Assembly (NCBI RefSeq): GCF_021484805.1
Contig: NZ_CP090557.1
Location: forward strand, 3,980,001-4,044,000
Origin: Tellurirhabdus bombi
GTDB taxonomy: Bacteria > Bacteroidota > Bacteroidia > Cytophagales > Spirosomataceae
Direction of reading: 5' to 3'
DNA length: 64,000 nucleotides
This document shows, piece after piece, positions 24,995 to 33,244 of this stretch. Position 1 is the stretch's first letter. Each line of letters begins with the position of its first letter. The position numbers were made by a program, and so were the translations under genes. Under the pieces are notes generated by a model that did not search any database, had not been told where the DNA came from, and saw only the letters and a list, made by a program, of their open reading frames with translations.

Positions 24995-27900
24995 ATGAGG
25001 AAACCTTTCTTAACCGCCTTGCTGGCCATGGGCCTCATCCAGGCCGGCTGGTCGCAGGTTACGTTTCCCCGGAACGGTGTCTACGACGAACGACCGGGCT
25101 TGTATGCCTTCACCAACGCAACTATTATTGTCGATCCTCAAACAACCCTGGAAGGAGCTACCCTGCTGATTCGGGACGGGCGGATCGAAGCCATTGGCAA
25201 AACGGTTACCATTCCCGCCGGAACAGTGGTTGCGGATCTGAAAGGAAAACGCATTTATCCGAGCCTGGTTGATATTGATTCGGACTACGGTATGCCCGAA
25301 ATCGTGCGGGCCGGCAGAGGTAATCGCGGGGCAGCACCTCAGTATGAATCCAACAAAAAAGGCGCTTTTGGCTGGAATCAGGCCATTCAGCCCGAAACAG
25401 ACGCCAGTCTGCTCTTCAAGGTGAACAGCGAAAAAGCAACCGAACTGCGTAAGCTAGGTTTTGGGGCCGTGGTCTCTCACGCCCACGACGGTATTGCGCG
25501 GGGAAATTCGGCTCTGGTTACGCTGGCGGATGATCGGGAAAACAACGTGGTACTGAAAAGCCAGGTAGCCGGGCATTATTCCTTCAGCAAAGGCACCTCA
25601 ACGCAAACGTATCCGAACTCGCCGATGGGCGCGGTGGCGCTGCTTCGCCAGACCTACTATGATGCGAAATGGTACAAGCAGCCATCCAAGAAAAAAGAGG
25701 CAAACTTATCCCTGGAAGCCTTTAATAGATTACAGTCGCTACCTTCTATTTTTGAAGCCAATGACCGACTAGGCATCTTGCGGGCCGATAAGATCGGGGA
25801 TGAATTTGGCATTCAGTACATCATTAAAAGCGGCGGGGATGAATACGCCCGGATCGACGAAATCAAAGCAACGAAAGCGCCCCTAATTGTTTCGTTGAAC
25901 TTTCCGCAGGCGTATGATGTCGAGGATTCCTGGGATGCCGATGTGGTTACGCTGACCGAAATGAAGCACTGGGAGCTGGCCCCTACTAACCCGGCAGCAC
26001 TCGCGCAGGCAGGTATTCCGTTTGCCCTGACCACATCCAGACTGCGGAACAAAACAGAATTCTGGGCTAACCTTCGCAAAGCCATTGAAGCGGGTTTGCC
26101 GGAACAGAAGGCCCTCGAAGCCCTCACAACGGCCCCCGCCAAGCTGCTGAAAATCGACGATCAGGTAGGATCGCTGAAAACAGGCATGGTAGCCAACTTC
26201 CTGATTACGACAGATAATCTGTTTAGCGCGGATAATGCTATTCTGGAAAACTGGGTATCTGGAACCCAGTATGTTTACGGCAATAAAAACGCAATCGACG
26301 CGCGCGGAACCTACAACCTGACCATCGGGAATGTAAGCAATCTGAAACTAAACGTAACGGGTAAACTGGATAAACCCGAATACCAGATTACGCAAAACGA
26401 TACGACAAAGCTCTCCCCTAAGGTTTCGTTGAGCGACAACCTGATTTCGATTCAGGTACAACTGGATAAAAAGCAGCCGGGCACCACGCGCCTGACGGGT
26501 TACCGCGAAGGCAACACCCTGAAAGGGGAAGGCGAAATGCCGGACGGCAGCCGCGTAAAATGGTCGGCAACGCTCGCTTCGGCCTACAAACCGGAAGCCC
26601 CAAAAACCGCATCGAAAGAGGCGAAGAAAGCAGAGCTGGGAGCCTTGTCTTTCCCATTTGTTGGAATGGGTAATACGGAAAAACCGAAAGCCGAAACCAT
26701 GTTGATCCGCAATGCGACGGTTTGGACCAACGAAAAAGATGGTGTGTTGCAAAACGCGGACGTGCTGGTTCAGAACGGCAAGATTTCGCAGGTTGGCAAA
26801 GGGTTGAAAGCGCCTGCTGGTGTTAAAGTCATCGACGGAACGGGCAAACACCTGACCAACGGCATCATTGACGAACACTCCCACATCGCTCTGGCTTCGA
26901 TCAACGAAGGTGCCCAAACCAGCTCCGCCGAAGTTCGGATGAGCGACGTGGTTGACTCGGAAGACATCAATATTTACCGGCAATTGGCGGGTGGGGTTAC
27001 CACGTCGCAGTTGTTGCACGGCTCGGCCAATTCGATTGGTGGTCAGTCGGCCCTAATCAAGCTAAAATGGGGCGAATCGCCAGAAGGCTTGTTGATTAAA
27101 GGGGCGGATGGTTTTATCAAATTTGCGTTGGGTGAAAACGTGAAACAGGCGAACTATCCCAATCCAAACGTATTGACTCGTTTCCCACAAACCCGCATGG
27201 GGGTTGAGCAGGTTTATTTTGACCACTTCACCCGCGCCAAAGAATACCAGGCTAGTTGGGATGCTTATAATGGTCTGAAAGACAAAGAAAAAGCCAAAGT
27301 TGAGGCTCCTCGCCGCGACATCGAACTCGACGCTCTTTCTGAAATTCTGAACAAGAAACGCTTCATTACTTGCCACAGCTACGTCCAGTCGGAAATTAAT
27401 ATGCTCCTGAAAGTAGCCGACTCGCTGAAGTTCAAAGTCAACACGTTTACGCACATTCTGGAAGGCTACAAGCTGGCCGATAAAATGGCGCAGCATGGCG
27501 TGGGGGGCTCGACCTTCGGTGATTGGTGGGCTTACAAAATGGAGGTGAAAGACGCCATTCCGTACAATGCGGCGTTGATGCACCGCCAGGGCGTTGTCGT
27601 TTCGATCAACTCGGATGATGCCGAGATGGCCCGCCGCCTGAACCAGGAAGCCGCCAAAGCCGTCGAATACGGTGGCATTGCGGAAGAAGATGCCTGGAAA
27701 ATGGTCACCCTGAACCCGGCGAAACTGCTCCACCTTGACAACCGCCTGGGCTCTATCCGCGCGGGTAAAGATGCCGACCTGGTTCTGTGGAACAACCACC
27801 CGCTGTCGATCTACGCCCGTCCCGAGAAAACAATCATCGACGGAGCCGTTTATTTTGACCTGGAGAAAGAAGAGCAGAAGCACGAAGCCATGCAGAAAGA

Positions 27901-28057
27901 GCGGGCGCGCCTGATTCAGAAACTGCTGACCGCTAAAGCAGGGGGTGCGTCAACCGCCCGCCCAACGTTCCGCCGGAGCCGGATGTGGCATTGCGAAGAC
28001 GTAGAAGGCATCATTGCCGAAGGAGAAGAGGAGTCTAACCAGCAGGAACAGAAGTAA
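24995..28057 (+). CDS. exported double-module amidohydrolase (one module degenerate)
   Basis: A 1020-residue protein with a signal peptide (about 1-20, GWSQ). Two amidohydrolase modules are fused. Module 1 (about 35-430) keeps the fold signatures, but its metal site reads DIDSD (D95, D97) instead of HxH and it lacks the late SD motif. Module 2 (about 565-980) has DEHSH (H628, H630), CHSYVQSE, THILEGY and SINSDD, so it should bind metals and be catalytic, like imidazolonepropionase or dipeptidase-type enzymes. A beta-rich linker with GYREGNTLKGEGEMPDG joins them. The second amidohydrolase gene starts 3 bp downstream, so expression is surely coupled. Substrate unknown; hydrolysis of a cyclic amide or peptide in the periplasm is inferred. 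Confidence 0.88.
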   Translation: MRKPFLTALLAMGLIQAGWSQVTFPRNGVYDERPGLYAFTNATIIVDPQTTLEGATLLIRDGRIEAIGKTVTIPAGTVVADLKGKRIYPSLVDIDSDYGMPEIVRAGRGNRGAAPQYESNKKGAFGWNQAIQPETDASLLFKVNSEKATELRKLGFGAVVSHAHDGIARGNSALVTLADDRENNVVLKSQVAGHYSFSKGTSTQTYPNSPMGAVALLRQTYYDAKWYKQPSKKKEANLSLEAFNRLQSLPSIFEANDRLGILRADKIGDEFGIQYIIKSGGDEYARIDEIKATKAPLIVSLNFPQAYDVEDSWDADVVTLTEMKHWELAPTNPAALAQAGIPFALTTSRLRNKTEFWANLRKAIEAGLPEQKALEALTTAPAKLLKIDDQVGSLKTGMVANFLITTDNLFSADNAILENWVSGTQYVYGNKNAIDARGTYNLTIGNVSNLKLNVTGKLDKPEYQITQNDTTKLSPKVSLSDNLISIQVQLDKKQPGTTRLTGYREGNTLKGEGEMPDGSRVKWSATLASAYKPEAPKTASKEAKKAELGALSFPFVGMGNTEKPKAETMLIRNATVWTNEKDGVLQNADVLVQNGKISQVGKGLKAPAGVKVIDGTGKHLTNGIIDEHSHIALASINEGAQTSSAEVRMSDVVDSEDINIYRQLAGGVTTSQLLHGSANSIGGQSALIKLKWGESPEGLLIKGADGFIKFALGENVKQANYPNPNVLTRFPQTRMGVEQVYFDHFTRAKEYQASWDAYNGLKDKEKAKVEAPRRDIELDALSEILNKKRFITCHSYVQSEINMLLKVADSLKFKVNTFTHILEGYKLADKMAQHGVGGSTFGDWWAYKMEVKDAIPYNAALMHRQGVVVSINSDDAEMARRLNQEAAKAVEYGGIAEEDAWKMVTLNPAKLLHLDNRLGSIRAGKDADLVLWNNHPLSIYARPEKTIIDGAVYFDLEKEEQKHEAMQKERARLIQKLLTAKAGGASTARPTFRRSRMWHCEDVEGIIAEGEEESNQQEQK

Positions 28058-28060
28058 GCC

Positions 28061-29380
28061 ATGAAAAAAACGATCATCACCCTACTTTCTGCCTTTGCGC
28101 TCCTAACGGGTGCGAGGGCGCAAAATCCTGCCGCCGCCAAGCCTCAAACCCGCACCATCGCCCTCACCGGCGCTACCATTCACGTGGGAAACGGGCAGGT
28201 TATTCAGAACGGAACCATTGTTTTCGATAAAGGCGTCATTACGGCAATCGGCGAAGCCAGCACCCCAACCAGCGGGGCGGAAGTTATTAATGTAAGCGGA
28301 AAGCACATCTACCCCGGCCTGATTTCGCCCGCCTCGACGGTGGGTTTGCAGGAAATCGGGGCGGTTCGGTCCACGCTTGACTTTAACGAAGTGGGCTATA
28401 TTAACCCAAACGTTCGGGCGTTGATTGCCTACAATACGGATTCGGAAATCATCCCAACCATTCGCAACAACGGGGTTTTGCTGACGCAGGCGATGCCGAT
28501 GGGCGGTGTTATTTCGGGAAGTTCGTCGGTGATGCAAGCCGACGGCTGGAACTGGGAAGACGCCGTTTTGCACAAAGATGACGGCATCTGGATGAATTGG
28601 CCGGGTTATTTTATCCGGGATTTCAACTTTGAAGATTTTTCAGCCAGCCTGAAGAAAAACGAAAAACGAGAAGAGGCGCTGAACCCATTGCGCGCCACTT
28701 TTGCCGATGCGAAAGCGTACATTGAGCTTAAAAACCCAACGCCAAAAAACCTGAAGTTTGAGGCCATGCGCGGTCTGTTCGACGGCACGCAGAATCTGTA
28801 TATTCGGGTTGACTACAGCAAGGACATCATTGAGTCGGTTCGCTTTGTCAAGGAGATGGGCATTAAAAAACCGGTTGTTGTTGGCGGCGAAGACGCGGCC
28901 CGCGTGGTCGATTTCCTGAAAACGGAGAACGTGCCGGTCATTTTGAGCGCCTTACACCGTCTGCCTACCCGCGACGATGAAGCCGTTGATTTGCCGTACC
29001 GCCTGCCAAGTATTCTGCAAAAAGCGGGTGTCACCGTTGCCCTTAGCTACGCTGAAGAGTGGTGGCGCACCCGTAACCTGCCTTTCCTGGCGGGAACGGC
29101 CTCGGGATTTGGCATTACCGACCGGGAAGAAGCGTTAAAGCTGATTACGTCTAATACCGCTAAAATTATGGGTATTGATAAGAAGGTTGGGACGCTGGAA
29201 AAAGGAAAACATGCCACGCTGTTTGTCTCTAAAGGCGATGCGCTCGACATGCGGACCAACGTTGTGGAGCAGGTATTTATCCAGGGTCGGAATGTCAATC
29301 TGGATGACCGCCACAAGCGCTTATACCATATCTACAAAGATAAATTTAGCCAGGAAAAGCCGCTGGCCGAGAAAAAGTAA
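28061..29380 (+). CDS. exported amidohydrolase-fold protein lacking the HxH metal site
   Basis: A 439-residue protein with a signal peptide (about 1-20, ARAQ). It has the N-terminal beta-sandwich (TGATIHVGNGQVIQNGTI) and barrel of amidohydrolases, plus the C-terminal SNTAKIMGIDKKVGTLEKGKHA block. But where PGLIDxHxH is expected it reads PGLISPAST (S89, A91, T93), and no clear later His pair or Asp is seen, so catalysis by the usual route is unlikely. Translationally coupled to the 1020-residue protein and closed by a terminator. It may be a structural or substrate-binding partner of that protein. Confidence 0.85.
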   Translation: MKKTIITLLSAFALLTGARAQNPAAAKPQTRTIALTGATIHVGNGQVIQNGTIVFDKGVITAIGEASTPTSGAEVINVSGKHIYPGLISPASTVGLQEIGAVRSTLDFNEVGYINPNVRALIAYNTDSEIIPTIRNNGVLLTQAMPMGGVISGSSSVMQADGWNWEDAVLHKDDGIWMNWPGYFIRDFNFEDFSASLKKNEKREEALNPLRATFADAKAYIELKNPTPKNLKFEAMRGLFDGTQNLYIRVDYSKDIIESVRFVKEMGIKKPVVVGGEDAARVVDFLKTENVPVILSALHRLPTRDDEAVDLPYRLPSILQKAGVTVALSYAEEWWRTRNLPFLAGTASGFGITDREEALKLITSNTAKIMGIDKKVGTLEKGKHATLFVSKGDALDMRTNVVEQVFIQGRNVNLDDRHKRLYHIYKDKFSQEKPLAEKK

Positions 29381-29405
29381 TAATTCGTTAAGTTCTTACA
29401 ACCGG

Positions 29406-29440
29406 AAAGCGGATCGACGAAGTGTCGGTCCGCTTTTTTT
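29406..29440 (+). terminator. terminator of the amidohydrolase operon
   Basis: A 13-bp stem with one mismatch (AAAGCGGATCGAC with GTCGGTCCGCTTT), a 5-base loop and a T7 run, 26 bp past the stop. Confidence 0.85.
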
Positions 29441-29458
29441 CTATCGCTGCCGAAGCCT

Positions 29459-29466
29459 TAACTTTG
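29459..29466 (+). promoter_or_regulatory. candidate -7 box of corA
   Basis: TAACTTTG, 22 bp before the corA ATG, just after the upstream terminator. The T7 tract of that terminator occupies the region where a -33 TTG would fall. Confidence 0.4.
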
Positions 29467-29488
29467 GTCAAAATTAAGGCCAGCCTGT

Positions 29489-30439
29489 ATGATCCGCATC
29501 TTCCAGCAAGACGAAACCGCCGTTCGAAAAGTCAAAGACATTGAATCGTTTTCCAATACCGAACGCACCCTCTGGGTCGATTTGCAGAACCCTTCCAAAA
29601 CAGAGATCAAAAGCGTTGAAGAAAAGTTTGACGTTGATTTTTTGTCGCAGCAGGAACAGTTGGAAATCGAAAGCAGTTCGCGGTATATCGAGGAAGATGA
29701 ACACCTGATTGCCAACTCCAACTTTCTAATTCCCGATAAGGAGCAGCGTTACATTAACGTGCCGGTCAGCTTCATGCTCAAGGACGATGTGCTGTTTACC
29801 TACCGCCACGCCGACCTGAAATCGTTTGCCGATACGGTCAAGAAAATCAAATCCCGCCGGGCGGTTTTCGACGACGGGGCGCAGATTATGATCAACATTT
29901 TCGAATCTCGCGTTGATTATGATGCCGACTTAATCGAAGCTGTTTCGCAGGAGGTCAAGGCCATTAACCGCCAGTTGGATCTGGATGCCAAGCTGGATAA
30001 GAAGATGCTGCTGCGTATCAATGACTACCAGGAATTGACAATGCTGATTCGGGAGAATGTAGTTGATAAACAGCGCGTTATTTCCGCCATGATCCGCTCC
30101 GACGGCTGGTTCAATGACCTGGAACAGCGCCGGCTTCGCACGCTGATTAAAGACATTAATTCCCTGATCGAACACACGAATTTCATTTTCGAACGATTGG
30201 AATTTTTGCAGGATACGTTTCTTGGTTTGGTCAATCTTGAGCAAAACCAGATCATTAAGATATTCACCGTTCTATCGCTGGTGTTCCTGCCGCCCACGCT
30301 TATTGCCAGCATCTACGGAATGAATTTTGCCAATATGCCCGAAGTGAACTGGCAGTATGGCTACCTGTTCGCTATTGGACTGATGGCTTTATCTTCGCTC
30401 GTTACGATCTGGATATTTAAAAAGAAAAACTGGCTATAA
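29489..30439 (+). CDS. corA: CorA-family magnesium/cobalt channel
   Basis: A 316-residue inner-membrane divalent-metal channel. The long cytoplasmic N-terminal domain (about 1-250) is alpha/beta then helical. Two C-terminal transmembrane helices follow, with the pore signature YGMNFANMPE (about 278-287) between them, containing GMN. The Lys-rich end FKKKNW fits the cytoplasmic C-terminus. Pentameric CorA channels gate Mg2+ uptake. Its last 6 bases overlap the convergent EEP-family gene, and no terminator was seen between them. Confidence 0.93.
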   Translation: MIRIFQQDETAVRKVKDIESFSNTERTLWVDLQNPSKTEIKSVEEKFDVDFLSQQEQLEIESSSRYIEEDEHLIANSNFLIPDKEQRYINVPVSFMLKDDVLFTYRHADLKSFADTVKKIKSRRAVFDDGAQIMINIFESRVDYDADLIEAVSQEVKAINRQLDLDAKLDKKMLLRINDYQELTMLIRENVVDKQRVISAMIRSDGWFNDLEQRRLRTLIKDINSLIEHTNFIFERLEFLQDTFLGLVNLEQNQIIKIFTVLSLVFLPPTLIASIYGMNFANMPEVNWQYGYLFAIGLMALSSLVTIWIFKKKNWL

Positions 30440-31303
30440 CTTCACCGGAATCGACAGGCGGCTCAGCACGGGCCAGTGATCCGACACGAAGATGTTTTCT
30501 TTCATGATGGGCAGGTAATCGTGCCGCTTTACGTCGATGCCGGGGCCTACAAAAATAAAGTCGATGGCTGCCCCGCGCTGGTCGGTTTTGAAGCCATTGA
30601 ACGTGGTCGTGCCGCCCGTGTGGGCTTCTTCGGAGAGTTTTTCGGAATTAGTCAACTTGAAGGCCGCGTCTGTCGTCAAGGTCTGAACGGCTGGCGAAGT
30701 TTCCGGTGTGTTGAAATCGCCCGTTAGGATTACAGGCAGTCCTTCGCTCAATTCGTTGATCTTTCTAATCAGTAATTTGGCGCTGTTCTGCCGGGCCTGC
30801 TCGCCCACGTGATCGAAATGGGTGTTTATCACAAACAGCTTCGTTCCCGACTGCTTATCCCGAAAAATGCCGTACGTGGCGACCCGCATAATGGCCGCGT
30901 CCCAGCCTTTGCTACCGACTTCTTCCGGGGTTTCCGACAGCCAGAATGTGCCTTGCTTCTCGATCTCAAATTTGCTCTTCTTGAAAAAAATCGGCGCAAA
31001 CTCACCTTTGGCTTTTCCATCCTCACGCCCGACGCCAATCCAACTATAATTTGGCAATTGGTCTTGTAGATCGGCGATTTGCCCGGCTAACGCTTCCTGA
31101 ACGCCCGCGATGTCTACGCCATAATCGGCCACGGTTTTCGCGGCTATTTCCTTGCGGTTGGGCCAGGCATTCAGACCATCTTCGGTCGTGTTGAAGCGAA
31201 TATTGAACGACATCACGTTCAAGGTCAGGAACGGCTTAGGCGTTTGCTGGGCAAAACCTATTAACAAATTACAAACTAGAAAAACAGTCAGCAAAAATCT
31301 CAT
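30434..31303 (-). CDS. exported endonuclease/exonuclease/phosphatase-family protein
   Basis: A 289-residue metal-dependent phosphoesterase fold with a signal peptide (about 1-19, GFAQQ). Motifs: LNVMSFNIRF, GVQEA (metal-binding Glu), INTHFDHVG (catalytic His), LTGDFNTPETS (Asp and Asn) and C-terminal SDHWPV. The family covers DNases, sphingomyelinases and sugar- or inositol-phosphatases; export suggests scavenging of phosphate esters or nucleic acids. Overlaps the corA 3' end by 6 bp in convergent arrangement. Confidence 0.88.
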   Translation of the reverse strand: MRFLLTVFLVCNLLIGFAQQTPKPFLTLNVMSFNIRFNTTEDGLNAWPNRKEIAAKTVADYGVDIAGVQEALAGQIADLQDQLPNYSWIGVGREDGKAKGEFAPIFFKKSKFEIEKQGTFWLSETPEEVGSKGWDAAIMRVATYGIFRDKQSGTKLFVINTHFDHVGEQARQNSAKLLIRKINELSEGLPVILTGDFNTPETSPAVQTLTTDAAFKLTNSEKLSEEAHTGGTTTFNGFKTDQRGAAIDFIFVGPGIDVKRHDYLPIMKENIFVSDHWPVLSRLSIPVKL

Positions 31304-31407
31304 AAAGTCAATAAATACGAAAATTACTTTTTATTACTGTATCATTTTCAACCGTTCTACAAATCCACCTGGTACCTTTAGGGCTTGTTAGGTGTAAAAT
31401 CCCAACC

Positions 31408-32709
31408 ATGATCTTAATGAATTTACGACTAGCGTTGATTTTCGTCTTTTTTACGGGTATTTCGCAGGCACAAACCAGTTCTTATCTGGCAGACCTGAAG
31501 GCGCTGAAAACTGTTTTACAGAAAACACCGTCCTACAAAGATCAAATAAAAGGCGATAAACTAATGGCCTACGATAATTTATACGAGCAATTGCGCGCCG
31601 ATTCGTTGAATCCCCCAACTAGTTACCACTATTTTTACAATCTATCGCAGCTTCTTTTTCCACTGCGCGACAATCACCTGGCAATTTATCAAGTCCCTGA
31701 TTACAAAATCTTTAAAACAAAGGAGGGCATCGAAAAATTTGTAGCAAGCCAGGAGTTCGCTGAATACCCAGTCTGGCATACCAACCTCGATTCATTAAAA
31801 GCCGTTTTAGCCCAAAAACCAGCCGAGTCCGTCGAAGGAATCTATTATTACGACAAATTTTATACGGTTGGTCTATTCAAACATACAGACAAGGAATACA
31901 TCGGTGTTGTGTTGGAGTCGGCTATCAATCTGTGGCAAAAAGGCCAGATAGCTATTCACCTATACGAACAAGGCCCCAATTTATTCAAAGCTATTTATGG
32001 CCATCCATTAACCAAGAAGTTTTTTCTTTATTCCACCGAAAAGTACAAAAACTATACATTAGTAAATGCGCTTTTTTACGGTTCTTACAACTCGACGGCT
32101 TACTCCAAACATCTTGGTCAGGTTGATTTTGTAAACCTTCCTCCGGCTACTCCCAAGTTTCAATCGAAATGGCTCAATAAAGACATTTTCTATATCAGAG
32201 TTGGGTCTTTTCAGCTTAACCAATCAACCAGACAAAAATCAAAGGCATTTTATGACACGATTCAAAACAAACTCACCACTCCAAACCTAATTTTAGATAT
32301 AAGGAACAACGAGGGCGGAGCCGAAAGTGCGACTCGAAGTTATCGGAAACTGCTGAAAAAATATGCCAGAAAAGGCAACATCTACGTGTTGATCAATAAC
32401 GGTACGCTGAGTCAGGCTGAAATTTTCCTGCTAAAACTAAAAAAGTGGAAATCGTCAACGGTTGTCGGTCAAACCACGAAAGGAATGCTGACCTACGGGA
32501 GCAACTACGGGAAACGGGAAAAGCTACCAAGCGGAAATTTGGAAGTTTACCCGACCGATATGCAAGGCACTAAAAAACTTCTACAATACGAAGATTATGG
32601 AATCGAGCCTGATATTACTCTCACAAATACGACTGACTGGATCGATCAGGTTGTGGAAATAATACAAAAAAAGTCAGGAACACCTGTCCTGACCCATATT
32701 ACTAATTAA
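31408..32709 (+). CDS. exported S41-like (C-terminal processing) peptidase family protein
   Basis: A 433-residue protein with a signal peptide (about 1-22, SQAQ). The catalytic half contains LILDIRNNEGGAES, equivalent to the S41 DLRxNxGG strand, and NNGTLSQAEIFLLKLKK, where Ser in TLSQAE aligns with the nucleophile. VVGQTTKGMLTYGS and LEVYPTD follow, as in tricorn/CtpA-like domains. No PDZ domain is evident, so it belongs to the short Bacteroidota S41 type. It is more Lys/Asn/Tyr-rich than its neighbours. TACCTTTA (31373-31380) is a near-consensus -7 box upstream. Confidence 0.82.
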   Translation: MILMNLRLALIFVFFTGISQAQTSSYLADLKALKTVLQKTPSYKDQIKGDKLMAYDNLYEQLRADSLNPPTSYHYFYNLSQLLFPLRDNHLAIYQVPDYKIFKTKEGIEKFVASQEFAEYPVWHTNLDSLKAVLAQKPAESVEGIYYYDKFYTVGLFKHTDKEYIGVVLESAINLWQKGQIAIHLYEQGPNLFKAIYGHPLTKKFFLYSTEKYKNYTLVNALFYGSYNSTAYSKHLGQVDFVNLPPATPKFQSKWLNKDIFYIRVGSFQLNQSTRQKSKAFYDTIQNKLTTPNLILDIRNNEGGAESATRSYRKLLKKYARKGNIYVLINNGTLSQAEIFLLKLKKWKSSTVVGQTTKGMLTYGSNYGKREKLPSGNLEVYPTDMQGTKKLLQYEDYGIEPDITLTNTTDWIDQVVEIIQKKSGTPVLTHITN

Positions 32710-32716
32710 TGACCTC

Positions 32717-33223
32717 TTACTTTGTATACGACTTGGGATCAATAGCCCTGGGCGACCAGTTGTTCAGAAACTCCCCGACCACTTTGGGACTGTGACCCTT
32801 CCCTTCTTCCAGATAAGCCGAATTCTGCGTATGCAGGCGGTTGCCTTTGCCGTCTAGTACCACAAATACCGGGAAGCCAAAACGCTGCGGGTAGCCCAAT
32901 TGCGCCAATGCTGCCTCATTTTTGTTCTCCGGACTGTAATTGAGGTGATACACCACGTAATTTTTGTCCAGCAACGTATGCAGAGTCGAATCCGTAGTGG
33001 TCAGGTTGTTGAAGCGCAGGCACCAGATGCACCAGTTCCCGCCGATTTGCAGCAGCACGTGTTTGCCTTCTTTGCTGGCCTTATCAACCGCCGCTTTGAT
33101 GTCTTTCTGAGCATCCGCTTTCGGATCGTAGATGCGGGGAGCTGGAGCTTTGGCCGCCTCCTGCGCTTGCACACGGGCCAAGCCAAGCAAGAGAACGGAT
33201 AAAGTAAGCAGTACTTTTTTCAT
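32717..33223 (-). CDS. exported thioredoxin-like protein
   Basis: A 168-residue protein with a signal peptide (about 1-20, VQAQE). It has a thioredoxin fold with active-site motif GNWCIWCLRF (CxxC at about 64-67), and FPVFVVLDGKGN carries the cis-Pro region. It resembles the DUF255/thioredoxin_7 group acting in periplasmic disulfide handling. It follows the M14 peptidase gene by 21 bp and is probably co-transcribed. Electron donor unknown. Confidence 0.88.
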   Translation of the reverse strand: MKKVLLTLSVLLLGLARVQAQEAAKAPAPRIYDPKADAQKDIKAAVDKASKEGKHVLLQIGGNWCIWCLRFNNLTTTDSTLHTLLDKNYVVYHLNYSPENKNEAALAQLGYPQRFGFPVFVVLDGKGNRLHTQNSAYLEEGKGHSPKVVGEFLNNWSPRAIDPKSYTK

Positions 33224-33244
33224 GGTTGTTTATAGGATTTTGCG

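Noticed and set aside
26348-27883. Long minus-strand frames within the double amidohydrolase gene
   Set aside because: Antisense shadows of a gene with clear motifs; composition rich in Phe, Arg and Val, typical of reverse-frame translation.
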